Shown: positions 23,621 to 31,655 of the stretch, piece by piece
Position numbering within the stretch: position 1 is the stretch's first letter
Layout of the letters: every line of letters begins with the position of its first letter
Assembly: GCA_023253715.1 (NCBI GenBank)
Contig: JALRFH010000057.1
Location: 1-32,559 of the forward strand
Direction: 5' to 3'
Length of the DNA stretch: 32,559 bases
Source of the DNA: Halieaceae bacterium
GTDB taxonomy: Bacteria; Pseudomonadota; Gammaproteobacteria; Pseudomonadales; Halieaceae
Position numbers and translations under genes: made by a program
Notes under the pieces: generated by a model
Told to the model about the DNA's origin: nothing
Seen by the model: the letters and a program-made list of their open reading frames with translations, nothing else
Databases searched by the model: none

Positions 23621-26068
23621 TTACTGCTTCACTCGTAACGCTTTGGGGTCATAGAGGGGAGCGAGCGACACATCGGCGGCATAGCGATTGCCAGCGACCT
23701 CGATTTGGTAGCTGCCCGATTTTATCCACTCTGGGGTTACGCCATCGTCGCATTTGACATAACCCAAGCTCACCGCCGCACCTAATGAGTGCCCGTACAT
23801 AGCTGAACTGGTGTAGCCTACCAGCTCGCCGTTACGATAAATGGGTTCGTTGTGGTACATCATAGGCTCAGAATCACGCAGTTTAAATTGCGCTAAACGC
23901 TTGGTAATGCCCTGTGCTTTTTGTTCAACAAGCGCGTTTTTACCGATGAATCCATCGGGTTTATTAAAGTCACAGCAAAACCCCAGTCCGGCCTCTAGTG
24001 GAGTGTCGTCTGCTCCGAGGTCGTGCCCAAATTCACGGTAGGCTTTTTCTATGCGAAGGCTTTGTAGGGTGTGATAGCCGCAGTGTTGTAAACCAAACGA
24101 CTGGCCGACTTCAATCAGCGTGTCGTATACATGGCAGGCAAATTCGCTGGGAATGTACAGCTCGTAGCCAAGTTCGCCCATGTAGGTTATTCGAAGGGCC
24201 CTGAGGGTTGCATAACCGATCTCGATTTCTTGATGGGTGCCAAATGGAAATGCCTCATGGCTCAGATCTTGTGGCGTGAGACTTTGCAGTAGGTCACGAG
24301 ATTTGGGGCCTTGCAGGTTAATACAGCACAAGCCGCTGGTGACATCCGTTACAAAGGCGTGCGCGCTGTCGGGTATGTGCCGCCGCAACCAGCTGGCAAC
24401 GTGGGTATGCGTCGCTGGCGCCGTAACAATCAGATATTCATCGTCGGTGATTCGACTGACGGTTAAGTCCGCTTCAATGGTACCCCGTTGGTTGAGCCAC
24501 TGGGTGTATACGATTTTACCGGGTTCGACATCGACATTGTTGTTACAGATTTTATTTAAGACCTTGGCGCTGTCACGGCCCTGCAGCTTAAATTTAGAAA
24601 AACTGCTTTGATCAAAAAGCCCCACATTGTCGCGCACGGCCCTATGTTCCGCTGCCTGCCAGTCAAACCAATTTTGTCGTCCATAACTGTAGCGATACTC
24701 TGCAACCTCGCCCTTTGGGGCGAACCAGTTGGCGCGCTCCCAGCCGGCGAGTTCGCCAAAACAGGCGCCTTGTTGTTTGAGTCTGTCGTGCAGAGGAGAC
24801 TTTCGCACGCCTCGACTGGTGGTGTACTGACGAAAGGGCCAATGCATCTCGTACAAAAGACCTAAAGACTCTGTTGTGCGATCGTATAGGTATTTTTGAT
24901 TATTCTGAAAAGATATCATTCGTGTGCTGGATACTTCCCAAAGATCGCTGGGCATACAACCTTGGGTAATCCAATCGGCTAATACTTTACCCGCGCCGCC
25001 CGCGGATTGAATGCCTACTGAATTAAAGCCTGCGGCCAAATACAGTCCATCAATTTCAGGGTCTGGACCCAGCCAGTATCGGTCGTCTGGGGTGAAGCTT
25101 TCGGGTCCATTGAATAAAAGTTGTATGCCAGTTTCGGATAGCGAGGGTATACGGTTCATGGCTCGTTCAAGCCACGGCATCATCCGCTCCCAGTCGGGTG
25201 GTAATTCATCGAAGCAAAAGCTGTCAGGGATACCTTCACCGCCCCAGGGCATGGCCTCTGGCTCGAAGAGTCCTAGCATCAATTTACCGGTTTCTTCTCT
25301 GTAGTAAGCATAGTTGTCCATGTCGCGGAGCACAGGGAGTTGCGAATGCATGCCCGCCATAGGTTCGGTGATTAAGTAATAATGCTCCGCGGCGTGAAGA
25401 GGAGCGCGAGCACCAGCGAGTTTGGCGACTTCGCGGGCCCACATGCCCGCGCAATTTACAACGATATTGGTGCGGATTACGCCGCAGTTAGTTTCTACGC
25501 CGCGGATTGTATTGCGCTGTTTTATGATGTTTGTGACGCTGACACCTTCATAAATTTTAGCGCCGCGTGATTTAGCGCCCTTGGCAAGCGCCAGGGTAGT
25601 GTCTACCGGATTGGTTCGCGCATCTTGCGGAAAATAAAAAGCGGCAAGCACATCATCAATTTGCATCATAGGCCACAGCGCTTGTGCCTCGGCGGGGCTG
25701 AGCTCGTGGGTCTCAACGCCAAAACACGTTGCCATAGAGGCCTGCCGGCGAATTTCTTCGACGCGTGCGGGGGTGGTCGCCACCGATATGGCGCCGCACT
25801 GATTAAATCCGGTGGCCTGACCTGTTTCGGCTTCGAGTATTTTGTACAGCTCTTGCGAGTAGCGCGCGAGTTTGGTCATGTTCTCGCTAGCGCGTAACTG
25901 TGCGACTAAACCCGCAGCGTGCCAGGTTGTGCCGCAGGTGAGTTGCTTGCGCTCGAGCAGCACTACGTCCGTCCAACCCAGTAAGGTCAAATGATACGCC
26001 AGGCTGCAGCCGATAATACCGCCGCCGATAATAACGACCTGGGCCTGTTCTGGAAGCTGTTGAGTCAT
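23621..26068 (-). CDS. FAD-dependent oxidoreductase/GcvT fusion (dimethylglycine/sarcosine dehydrogenase-like)
   Basis: The 815-residue protein has four recognisable parts. A DAO-type FAD domain comes first, with the dinucleotide motif VVIIGGGIIGCSLAYHL near residue 12. GTTWHAAGL follows near 50, whose His carries covalent FAD in mammalian dimethylglycine and sarcosine dehydrogenases. A linker domain leads to a GcvT folate-binding domain (about 430-705) and a GcvT C-terminal barrel (MYGHSLGAAVSLGYV). Such fusions oxidise an N-methyl group and pass the one-carbon unit to tetrahydrofolate. The exact substrate (dimethylglycine, sarcosine or a related amine) is not determined. ATG 26068 has AAGG eight bases upstream, overlapping the regulator's stop; GTG 26074 is less likely. 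It is co-transcribed with the XRE-cupin regulator. Confidence 0.88.
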   Translation of the reverse strand: MTQQLPEQAQVVIIGGGIIGCSLAYHLTLLGWTDVVLLERKQLTCGTTWHAAGLVAQLRASENMTKLARYSQELYKILEAETGQATGFNQCGAISVATTPARVEEIRRQASMATCFGVETHELSPAEAQALWPMMQIDDVLAAFYFPQDARTNPVDTTLALAKGAKSRGAKIYEGVSVTNIIKQRNTIRGVETNCGVIRTNIVVNCAGMWAREVAKLAGARAPLHAAEHYYLITEPMAGMHSQLPVLRDMDNYAYYREETGKLMLGLFEPEAMPWGGEGIPDSFCFDELPPDWERMMPWLERAMNRIPSLSETGIQLLFNGPESFTPDDRYWLGPDPEIDGLYLAAGFNSVGIQSAGGAGKVLADWITQGCMPSDLWEVSSTRMISFQNNQKYLYDRTTESLGLLYEMHWPFRQYTTSRGVRKSPLHDRLKQQGACFGELAGWERANWFAPKGEVAEYRYSYGRQNWFDWQAAEHRAVRDNVGLFDQSSFSKFKLQGRDSAKVLNKICNNNVDVEPGKIVYTQWLNQRGTIEADLTVSRITDDEYLIVTAPATHTHVASWLRRHIPDSAHAFVTDVTSGLCCINLQGPKSRDLLQSLTPQDLSHEAFPFGTHQEIEIGYATLRALRITYMGELGYELYIPSEFACHVYDTLIEVGQSFGLQHCGYHTLQSLRIEKAYREFGHDLGADDTPLEAGLGFCCDFNKPDGFIGKNALVEQKAQGITKRLAQFKLRDSEPMMYHNEPIYRNGELVGYTSSAMYGHSLGAAVSLGYVKCDDGVTPEWIKSGSYQIEVAGNRYAADVSLAPLYDPKALRVKQ

Positions 26069-26078
26069 AGTCACAACC

Positions 26079-26651
26079 TTAATAGTAGGCGGGGTAAATA
26101 CCCCAAATAGAAACTGATGGAACTTTGCCTTCGTTAATACATCGGCGTTTGGAATGTCTGGGTACTTGAATGCTGTCGCCTTCAGTCAGTTGAAAGCAGT
26201 GTTTGTCGATGGTGATCGTTAGTTCACCCTCCATAACATAAACGGTCATGTCCGCCTTAGATGTCAGTGCGCTGGGCCCAGTCGACGCCCCGGGTGCAAA
26301 GCTGGTTCGAACAAGCTGAAAGTCGGTGCTTACTTGAGGTGACAGAAGTTCTTCGTGTACGCCATGATTTTCAAGTTTTAATGCGCGGTGATAACCCTTG
26401 CGAACCACCAGTCCTATTTCGTCGGGAGCTTCAGGGTCTAGGCCCTGAAAAAACCAACTTACGGGTACTCCTAAGACAGTCGCAATTGTGTCTAGTAACT
26501 GTAAAGACACCTCGGTGCGCTCGTGTTCCAGGTTGTTAACAAAGCCTGCAGAGCGATTAATCTGACGCGCAAACTCAGCCGTGCTGATTGCTTTAGCCTT
26601 GCGAAGGGCCCGTATTTGATGCCCGATGTTTAAATGAGATGATTTTGACAT
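26079..26651 (-). CDS. XRE-family transcriptional regulator with cupin sensor domain
   Basis: From ATG 26651 (MSKSSHLNIGHQ) the 190-residue protein has an N-terminal helix-turn-helix at about 10-65 (IRALRKAKAISTAEFARQ, then SAGFVNNLEHERTEVS). A C-terminal cupin barrel follows at about 115-185 (VYVMEGELTITIDKH, EGDSIQVPRHSKRRC). This layout is shared with PuuR-like and other small-molecule-responsive repressors of amine and amino-acid catabolism. It lies immediately before the FAD/GcvT gene on the same strand and divergent from the symporter, so it probably controls both and itself. A further in-frame ATG near 26720 would add 23 residues unlike the family and lie within the palindromic region, so I prefer 26651. 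Confidence 0.88.
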   Translation of the reverse strand: MSKSSHLNIGHQIRALRKAKAISTAEFARQINRSAGFVNNLEHERTEVSLQLLDTIATVLGVPVSWFFQGLDPEAPDEIGLVVRKGYHRALKLENHGVHEELLSPQVSTDFQLVRTSFAPGASTGPSALTSKADMTVYVMEGELTITIDKHCFQLTEGDSIQVPRHSKRRCINEGKVPSVSIWGIYPAYY

Positions 26652-26680
26652 GATGCCCGATCTTGATGTCTTGGATTGCT

Positions 26681-26719
26681 TCGAGTACTCTCGAGTGAAT
26701 AATATTACAAATTTATTCA
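26681..26719. promoter_or_regulatory. Candidate operators between regulator and symporter
   Basis: Two inverted repeats lie in the 137-base divergent region. TCGAGTACTCTCGA (26681-26694) has five-base arms around TACT and also contains the palindrome GAGTACTC. TGAATAA (26696-26702) and TTATTCA (26713-26719) are perfect arms around a ten-base AT-rich spacer. Their position, in front of the regulator and symporter starts, makes binding by the XRE-cupin protein a reasonable inference; the sites are not proven. Confidence 0.45.
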
Positions 26720-26788
26720 TTTCAGAAATACTGATCGCGATATAAGTTAAAGCGATGTGCTTAGGCGTTTGTCTGAGGGGACGGTCAA

Positions 26789-28528
26789 ATGGAACCAATC
26801 AATGCCGCTATTCTTTGGGCTTCAGATTTTGTTTGGACCTGGTTGGTGGTTGGACTATGCGTTGTCGCAGGCGTTTATACCACCATTAAATTGCGTTTTG
26901 TGCAATTTAGAATGCTGCCGCACGCTATTATTTTGCTGAGAGGGCGCTATTCTGAAGGTCAATCAGATAACGATATTTCTACTCTGCAGGCCTTGGCGAC
27001 AACGCTTGCTAGCACGACAGGGGTTGGTAATATCGCCGGTGTGGCGGTAGCCATAAGTTTGGGTGGTCCGGGGGCTATCTTTTGGATGTGGGTGATGGCC
27101 TTACTGAATATGTCCATTAAATTTGTAGAAGCGTCGCTTGGCAGTATGTATCGCCACCCTGAGGCAGGTAAAGATGGCGCACCTCTCGTGGGCGGCCCTA
27201 TGTACTACATCGCCGAGGGTTTAGGTGCGCGCTGGAGGCCCATCGCGATAGCTTTTTCGCTTCTCGGGTCTGTTTCGTTTTTGGGCGCGTGGAATACGTT
27301 TCAATCAAACCAAGCTTCGGCCATAGTTCTAGATCAATTTGGAGTTCCCACATGGCTTACGGCTTTTGTTTTGATGGTGTTCTCGGCCTTGGTTTTGATT
27401 GGTGGAATTCGTCGAATTGGACAAGTCGCCGAAAAAATTGTGCCGGCTATGGCACTGCTGTATCTCGGGGGCGTAGCAGTGATACTACTGACTCATTTGG
27501 ATGAGATACCCAGTCTCTTTGCTTTAATCGTTCGCGAAGCCTTTCACTTCGAGGCTGGTGCCAGTGGTGCTCTAGGAATGATTATTTTGATTGGTGTCAA
27601 GCGCGCAGTGTTTTCCAATGAATCGGGGTCTGGTTCTGCCGCTATCGCTTTTGCGGCGGCACATTCAAACCACCCAATTCGTAAAGGTGTTATCGCGGGC
27701 ATTGGTCCGTTTATTGACACTGTTATAATTTGCACAGCAACGGCCCTAGTAATTTTGTTGGCGGGCATGCATGGCGATGGTCGGTATCAGCCATTGGCTG
27801 AGGCTGAGGTTGCTTTCACTTCTCACGCGGAGGCTGCTATGCGCTCTGGGTGGGACTTGATCGACGCTGAGCCGTTCTCAATGTTACAAGCAACTCGAGT
27901 AAGCTCAGGGCTCGCAATTCCGCTTGATCCGCAGATTCATGCTGATGGTTATTTGCTGAGATATCAGGGAGGGAGTCTTGTTTTGTCATTCGTCTCCGAT
28001 ACAGGCTCTGTGGCTTATACCCGGGAGCTGCCAGTGGCTAGCTCTGCATATGATGCGCATGTCATCTTACCTCAGCGCCTGCCAGGTGATGCCCAATGGT
28101 TCTTAGTGTTTAGCGGGTCAGATGTGCAGATAACGGGGCTAGTGCCGCTTCAAGAACTCAATGGCATCGTGCTATCCACTGCAGCGTTTGCTCAATATTT
28201 TGGGTCATGGAGTGGCTTATTTATCTGCCTATGTGCGGTCTTGTTTTCTTATACTTCTATCATTGCGGGCAGTTACTACGGTGAGGTGTGCGCCCAATAT
28301 CTGTCGCCAAAATTTTTAAAGCCCTACGTCTGGATTTACGTCCTGGCTATTATGGTAGGGGGCTTGTTCGATTTGAGCACAATTATCAACGCGTCTGATC
28401 TGGCTTTGGGTTTGGCTTGTGTGCCGAATTTAATCGCCATTATTTTGCTCACGCCCCGAGTGGCAAGAGAGCAAGAATCCTACCGAAAAGCTATGAACAT
28501 GCGCCATGCGATTGTTGAAGACAACTAG
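26789..28528 (+). CDS. AGCS-family sodium:alanine/amino-acid symporter with an extra loop domain
   Basis: The AGCS family imports alanine, glycine or related amino acids with Na+ or H+. The protein shows the family signatures TTGVGNIAGVAVAISLGGPGA (residues about 75-95), PLVGGPMYYIAEGLG, AVFSNESGSGSAAIA and SYTSIIAGSYYGE. Residues about 325-455, between two conserved helix groups, are hydrophilic and unlike the family core, making the total 579 residues against about 450-500 in typical members. ATG 26789 has GAGGGG eight bases upstream. It is divergent from the XRE-cupin regulator, so it probably imports the substrate whose metabolism the neighbouring FAD/GcvT enzyme serves. That link is inference. 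Confidence 0.88.
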   Translation: MEPINAAILWASDFVWTWLVVGLCVVAGVYTTIKLRFVQFRMLPHAIILLRGRYSEGQSDNDISTLQALATTLASTTGVGNIAGVAVAISLGGPGAIFWMWVMALLNMSIKFVEASLGSMYRHPEAGKDGAPLVGGPMYYIAEGLGARWRPIAIAFSLLGSVSFLGAWNTFQSNQASAIVLDQFGVPTWLTAFVLMVFSALVLIGGIRRIGQVAEKIVPAMALLYLGGVAVILLTHLDEIPSLFALIVREAFHFEAGASGALGMIILIGVKRAVFSNESGSGSAAIAFAAAHSNHPIRKGVIAGIGPFIDTVIICTATALVILLAGMHGDGRYQPLAEAEVAFTSHAEAAMRSGWDLIDAEPFSMLQATRVSSGLAIPLDPQIHADGYLLRYQGGSLVLSFVSDTGSVAYTRELPVASSAYDAHVILPQRLPGDAQWFLVFSGSDVQITGLVPLQELNGIVLSTAAFAQYFGSWSGLFICLCAVLFSYTSIIAGSYYGEVCAQYLSPKFLKPYVWIYVLAIMVGGLFDLSTIINASDLALGLACVPNLIAIILLTPRVAREQESYRKAMNMRHAIVEDN

Positions 28529-28553
28529 TGAAATCTAAGTACGTGCTATGTGT

Positions 28554-29552
28554 TCAGTTTGGTGTCACCCGTAAAGTTTCGGTTAAGAAGCTAACCAACC
28601 GATCAATGACAGATTGTTGGTCAAATTGTGCGGCTAGGCTGGGCGCCTCCATGGGGTAGAAGTGTCCAAATCCTGGCACCCAAGCCTGTTTTAGGGGGGC
28701 GCTGTGCGATTGAAAGAGCTGCGCGATGCTCGCGCTGCCCAAACGGATGCCGGGCAAATCCCATTGCCCCGCAAACATCAGTATGGGCGGAGCGTCTTTT
28801 GACACGGTTTTGTTGAGATCATAACCCCAGCTTGTACCCGACAAGGCAACAACCGCTTGAACGTCGGCTTGTTTACCATAGGCAAGATTAATGGCCGTGA
28901 TAGCCCCTGCTGAGAATCCGCCAACTGCAATTTTGTTGGGGGCGACGTGAAATTCCTGTGCGTTGGCGCGAATAAAATTAAGCGCTGTTTCCATGTCTTG
29001 AATTGCTGCAAAGGTTCCATTCCACAACTGTTCTCGTGAATTTTCGTCCAGACTGGGCAGGCCCATTTTTTGGCGCACGAATTCTATTCGACTGGTGATT
29101 GCAGGGTTCTTCAGCAGCGCTTTAGGCATGAGTTTGCTGTTATCTAGGTCGCTCGGTAATGCAGGGTCATCGGGCACTAAGCGGTAGTCGATAGAAAAAC
29201 ATGCAAAACCTCGACGTGCCAGCGCTGCACAGTAGTCCGCCATCGAGGAGTCGCTCGCGCCATCTTCGCTGAACTGAAAGTCGCCCCTTTCGCCGCGGTG
29301 GAATGCGCCTCCGAAAGCAAGAAGGATAGCTGGTCGTGGATTCTCATCAGCTTCGGCTCCCTTGGGAATGTAAGCGTCCAGATACAGGTCGCGTTCTAGT
29401 GGCTGAGTCGATACATTAACAATGCCAGTACCGTAGATTACATTGCGTTCTAGTTTGTATTCATTGGGTTGTGCTAGGGCCCTTTCAAAAAGGCACGCGA
29501 TGGTAAGGGCTAGCATCAGCACTTGGGGGAATAGGGATTTTGAGCTGCGCAT
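28554..29552 (-). CDS. Secreted alpha/beta-hydrolase (esterase-like)
   Basis: The 332-residue protein has a signal peptide (MRSSKSLFPQVLMLALTIACLF, cleaved after ERALAQ) and an alpha/beta-hydrolase fold. The oxyanion region is LLAFGGAFHRGE, the nucleophile elbow GGFSAGA, and a late DLPG and GFGHFYP hold the probable catalytic Asp and His. This resembles BD-FAE and carboxylesterase-like enzymes that deacylate small esters or cell-wall carbohydrates; the substrate is unknown. AAGG upstream supports ATG 29552. It converges with the symporter gene, 25 bases away. Confidence 0.84.
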   Translation of the reverse strand: MRSSKSLFPQVLMLALTIACLFERALAQPNEYKLERNVIYGTGIVNVSTQPLERDLYLDAYIPKGAEADENPRPAILLAFGGAFHRGERGDFQFSEDGASDSSMADYCAALARRGFACFSIDYRLVPDDPALPSDLDNSKLMPKALLKNPAITSRIEFVRQKMGLPSLDENSREQLWNGTFAAIQDMETALNFIRANAQEFHVAPNKIAVGGFSAGAITAINLAYGKQADVQAVVALSGTSWGYDLNKTVSKDAPPILMFAGQWDLPGIRLGSASIAQLFQSHSAPLKQAWVPGFGHFYPMEAPSLAAQFDQQSVIDRLVSFLTETLRVTPN

Positions 29553-29679
29553 CAGAGTCTTGGCCTTTTTAACGTATCGTCACAGCATACCAATCGCGCC
29601 GCTTTAAAGGGAAGCGTTGTGAGTCGGCTATGTGGGCGACTTCTCTTTGTAGTGTGTGGCTTTTATAGCTTACTTTGGT

Positions 29680-30672
29680 TTAAATATTGCCGCTTATGCG
29701 CTCAAGCGATGGCTCCTGCAGGGCACTCAACTGCTCACGCAGCTCGAGAATATGTTCCCCCCAGTACCGCTCGGTATTAAACCAAGGAAATGCTCTTGGA
29801 AACGCAGGGTCACTCCACCTGCGTGCAAGCCAAGCAGCGTGATGCATCATGCGCAGTGTTCGCAGACTCTCGATGAGTTCGAGTTCGCGATCATCGAAGT
29901 CATAAAACATTTCATAGCCTTCGAGCAAAGCTTCAAGTTGTTGCGTTTGCTCTTGCCGATCGCCGCTGAGCAGCATCCACAGATCCTGCACCGCAGGCCC
30001 CATACGACAATCGTCAAAATCAACGAACACGGCGCGATCGTCACGCCATAAGATATTGCCTAAATGACAGTCCGCGTGCAGGCGAATGGCTTGGTAAGGG
30101 CGGCTTTGAAAGATGACGTTGACGCTTTCGAGTATATCGCGAGTTAAGGTGGCGTAAGAGTCGACTAAACTGGCGGGTATGCACTGGTTGTTGAGCAAAA
30201 ACTCGCGACTCTCGGTGCCATAAGATTCAACCGTAATCGCCGGGCGATATTGGAAGTCGCGTTGCGCGCCAATGGCATGGAGTCTGCCCAGCGATCGCCC
30301 CAGAAGTTCGATGGTCTCGAGGTTACTGGGTTCAGGGGCATGACCACCAAAGCGCGTGAACAGTGAAAATAGGAACCCGTTATCTTCGTAAAGTGACAGG
30401 CCATTTGGTCCGATCAATGGTGCTACGACAGGCCATTCTGCCGCCGTTAATTCGGCGCAAAACGCATGCTCTTCCGCAATTTGTTCCATTGACCAACGGT
30501 CGGGTCTGTAGAACTTGGCAATGAGCGGTGGCTCGTCTTCAATCCCGACCTGAAAGACTCGGTTTTCGTAAGAGTTTAGCGCGTTTATACGTCCATCGCA
30601 GCGATAGCCCTGGGCTTCGATTGCGTCGAGGATCCGTTCGGGGCTTAGTGCGCTGTAGGGATGTGTGGCCAT
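29680..30672 (-). CDS. srkA: Stress response kinase A (SrkA/YihE/RdoA)
   Basis: The 330-residue protein is a choline-kinase-like (APH-fold) Ser/Thr kinase, the size of E. coli SrkA (328). It has LNSYENRVFQVG in the glycine-rich position and PPLIAKFYRPDRW with the ATP Lys. Its catalytic loop is LHADCHLGNILW and the metal-binding motif is VDFDD, all as in SrkA. In E. coli the kinase is part of envelope and oxidative stress control through Cpx and helps counter MazF. Here it stands alone; dsbA, its E. coli partner gene, is not next to it. The ATG at 30672 begins MATHPYSALSPERIL. Confidence 0.92.
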   Translation of the reverse strand: MATHPYSALSPERILDAIEAQGYRCDGRINALNSYENRVFQVGIEDEPPLIAKFYRPDRWSMEQIAEEHAFCAELTAAEWPVVAPLIGPNGLSLYEDNGFLFSLFTRFGGHAPEPSNLETIELLGRSLGRLHAIGAQRDFQYRPAITVESYGTESREFLLNNQCIPASLVDSYATLTRDILESVNVIFQSRPYQAIRLHADCHLGNILWRDDRAVFVDFDDCRMGPAVQDLWMLLSGDRQEQTQQLEALLEGYEMFYDFDDRELELIESLRTLRMMHHAAWLARRWSDPAFPRAFPWFNTERYWGEHILELREQLSALQEPSLERISGNI

Positions 30673-30891
30673 AGTAATGAAGAGTCCCAGGGGTCTGTTG
30701 GCATTATACGCGGATTTGCCAATGTATTTTTACGATGTTTGAGCAGAGAGCGAGTCGCAACGCGGTGGGCTAGTGAGTGCTACTAGTCTCGATGAGCTAA
30801 GTGTGAGAGTGTTTGCACAGGAGCTAGTGTATTAGGTTAGGTTTCAGGCATGCTGTCTTAGTGAAAGAATAAAAATATGTGAGGGTCGTAC

Positions 30892-31341
30892 ATGGTAAAC
30901 GGCGTAAATAGAGTCATTTTGGCAGTTAAAGATTTGGAGGCGGCCAAGAGATATTATGAGACCCTACTGGGAGCCGAATTCTATTTGGCTGATTGGACAG
31001 GTGAGCCTTTTGGTATTCAAGTCGCGATTAGTTGGAATGCCGGGATTGAGCTTTGTGCGCCCATCGTTGGTAAAGAGGACGTCTGTTTTTTGACGCCTGT
31101 TCTTCGTGAGCGCGGGGAGACTGTTCTAGGTGTTGTCTTTAATGTAGAAGATGCTGACATGGGGTTGAGCCGAGCGAGCTCGATGGGTATTGGCACTGTT
31201 AATTCTGTGGATTATAGCCAAGCAGAAATCGATGCCCATTTGGATGGGTTGTTCACTCGATATAAAGAGTATTTTCTAAATACATCTGCTGAGATTGGTT
31301 ACGGTTTGACCTTGGGGCAATTTGAAAGCCGTCAGCGTTAA
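30892..31341 (+). CDS. VOC-superfamily (glyoxalase/bleomycin-resistance fold) protein
   Basis: The 149-residue protein has the beta-alpha-beta-beta-beta repeat of the vicinal oxygen chelate fold. VNRVILAVKDLEAAKRYYETLLGA is a typical first module and VLGVVFNVEDADMGLSRASSMG a second. Candidate metal ligands are not the usual set: the first strand lacks the His seen in many glyoxalases. It may therefore be a non-glyoxalase member. GAGGG lies ten bases before the ATG. It is a single gene, with a 219-base spacer behind it (30673-30891) in which I see no further gene. Confidence 0.78.
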   Translation: MVNGVNRVILAVKDLEAAKRYYETLLGAEFYLADWTGEPFGIQVAISWNAGIELCAPIVGKEDVCFLTPVLRERGETVLGVVFNVEDADMGLSRASSMGIGTVNSVDYSQAEIDAHLDGLFTRYKEYFLNTSAEIGYGLTLGQFESRQR

Positions 31342-31354
31342 CGAGGCAGAGCTG

Positions 31355-31392
31355 GGGTACTCCTCTCGACAATGCAAAGCATTGTCGTACCC
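31355..31392. repeat. Strong inverted repeat between VOC gene and tRNA-Leu
   Basis: CGACAATGC (31367-31375) and GCATTGTCG (31379-31387) are perfect nine-base arms around AAA. Outside them GGGTA (31355-31359) and TACCC (31388-31392) pair again, leaving a seven-base one-sided bulge. There is no T-run directly after either end, so it is not a classic terminator. It could be a small repetitive palindromic element or a processing or pausing structure for the tRNA transcript. Confidence 0.55.
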
Positions 31393-31429
31393 ACCTGACT
31401 TAAACAGTGCGAGTTGAACAAAAAAATAA

Positions 31430-31516
31430 TGGTGCCCAGGAGAGGACTTGAACCTCCACGCCCTTGCGAGCACCAGCACCTGAAGCTGGCGTGTCTACCA
31501 ATTTCACCACCTGGGC
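31430..31516 (-). tRNA. tRNA-Leu (anticodon CAG)
   Basis: The 87-base gene folds as a class II tRNA. The acceptor arms GCCCAGG and CCTGGGC (31510-31516 and 31434-31440) pair fully. The anticodon stem CCAGC/GCTGG encloses CTTCAGG with CAG at the anticodon. A long variable arm and GGTTCAAGTCC for the T-loop follow. The discriminator base is A, as in tRNA-Leu, and CCA is encoded (31430-31432). It lies alone between a VOC gene and a divergent metalloprotease. Confidence 0.96.
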
Positions 31517-31548
31517 AGGGGATGAGACGTCTGATCGACGGGACGCGA

Positions 31549-31577
31549 AATATACTGCCGAGCCTGACACTTGTCAA
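31549..31577 (-). promoter_or_regulatory. Promoter of tRNA-Leu
   Basis: On the minus strand a consensus TTGACA (31572-31577) is followed after exactly 17 bases by TATATT (31549-31554) and a GC-rich TCGCG discriminator. Transcription should start near 31542, about 26 bases before the mature tRNA. The GC-rich discriminator is the type found in promoters sensitive to ppGpp and DksA. Confidence 0.8.
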
Positions 31578-31608
31578 AGACATTAACAACAAAGGTGCCA
31601 ATTTGGTA

Positions 31609-31638
31609 TTGATAATTAATCCATAACGGCTCTATAGT
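31609..31638 (+). promoter_or_regulatory. Candidate promoter of the metalloprotease gene
   Basis: TTGATA (31609-31614) and TATAGT (31633-31638) are separated by 18 bases on the plus strand. Just behind lies a repeat of GTTAAC (31637-31642 and 31648-31653), which could be a binding site or chance. The first ATG follows at 31656, so the leader would be very short. Confidence 0.5.
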
Positions 31639-31655
31639 TAACAAAACGTTAACAA

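Noticed and set aside
31430-31516. tRNA-Leu as an integration site for a genomic island
   Set aside because: The tRNA 3' end is intact and I found no second copy of it and no integrase nearby; the hairpin beside it is unrelated to the tRNA sequence.
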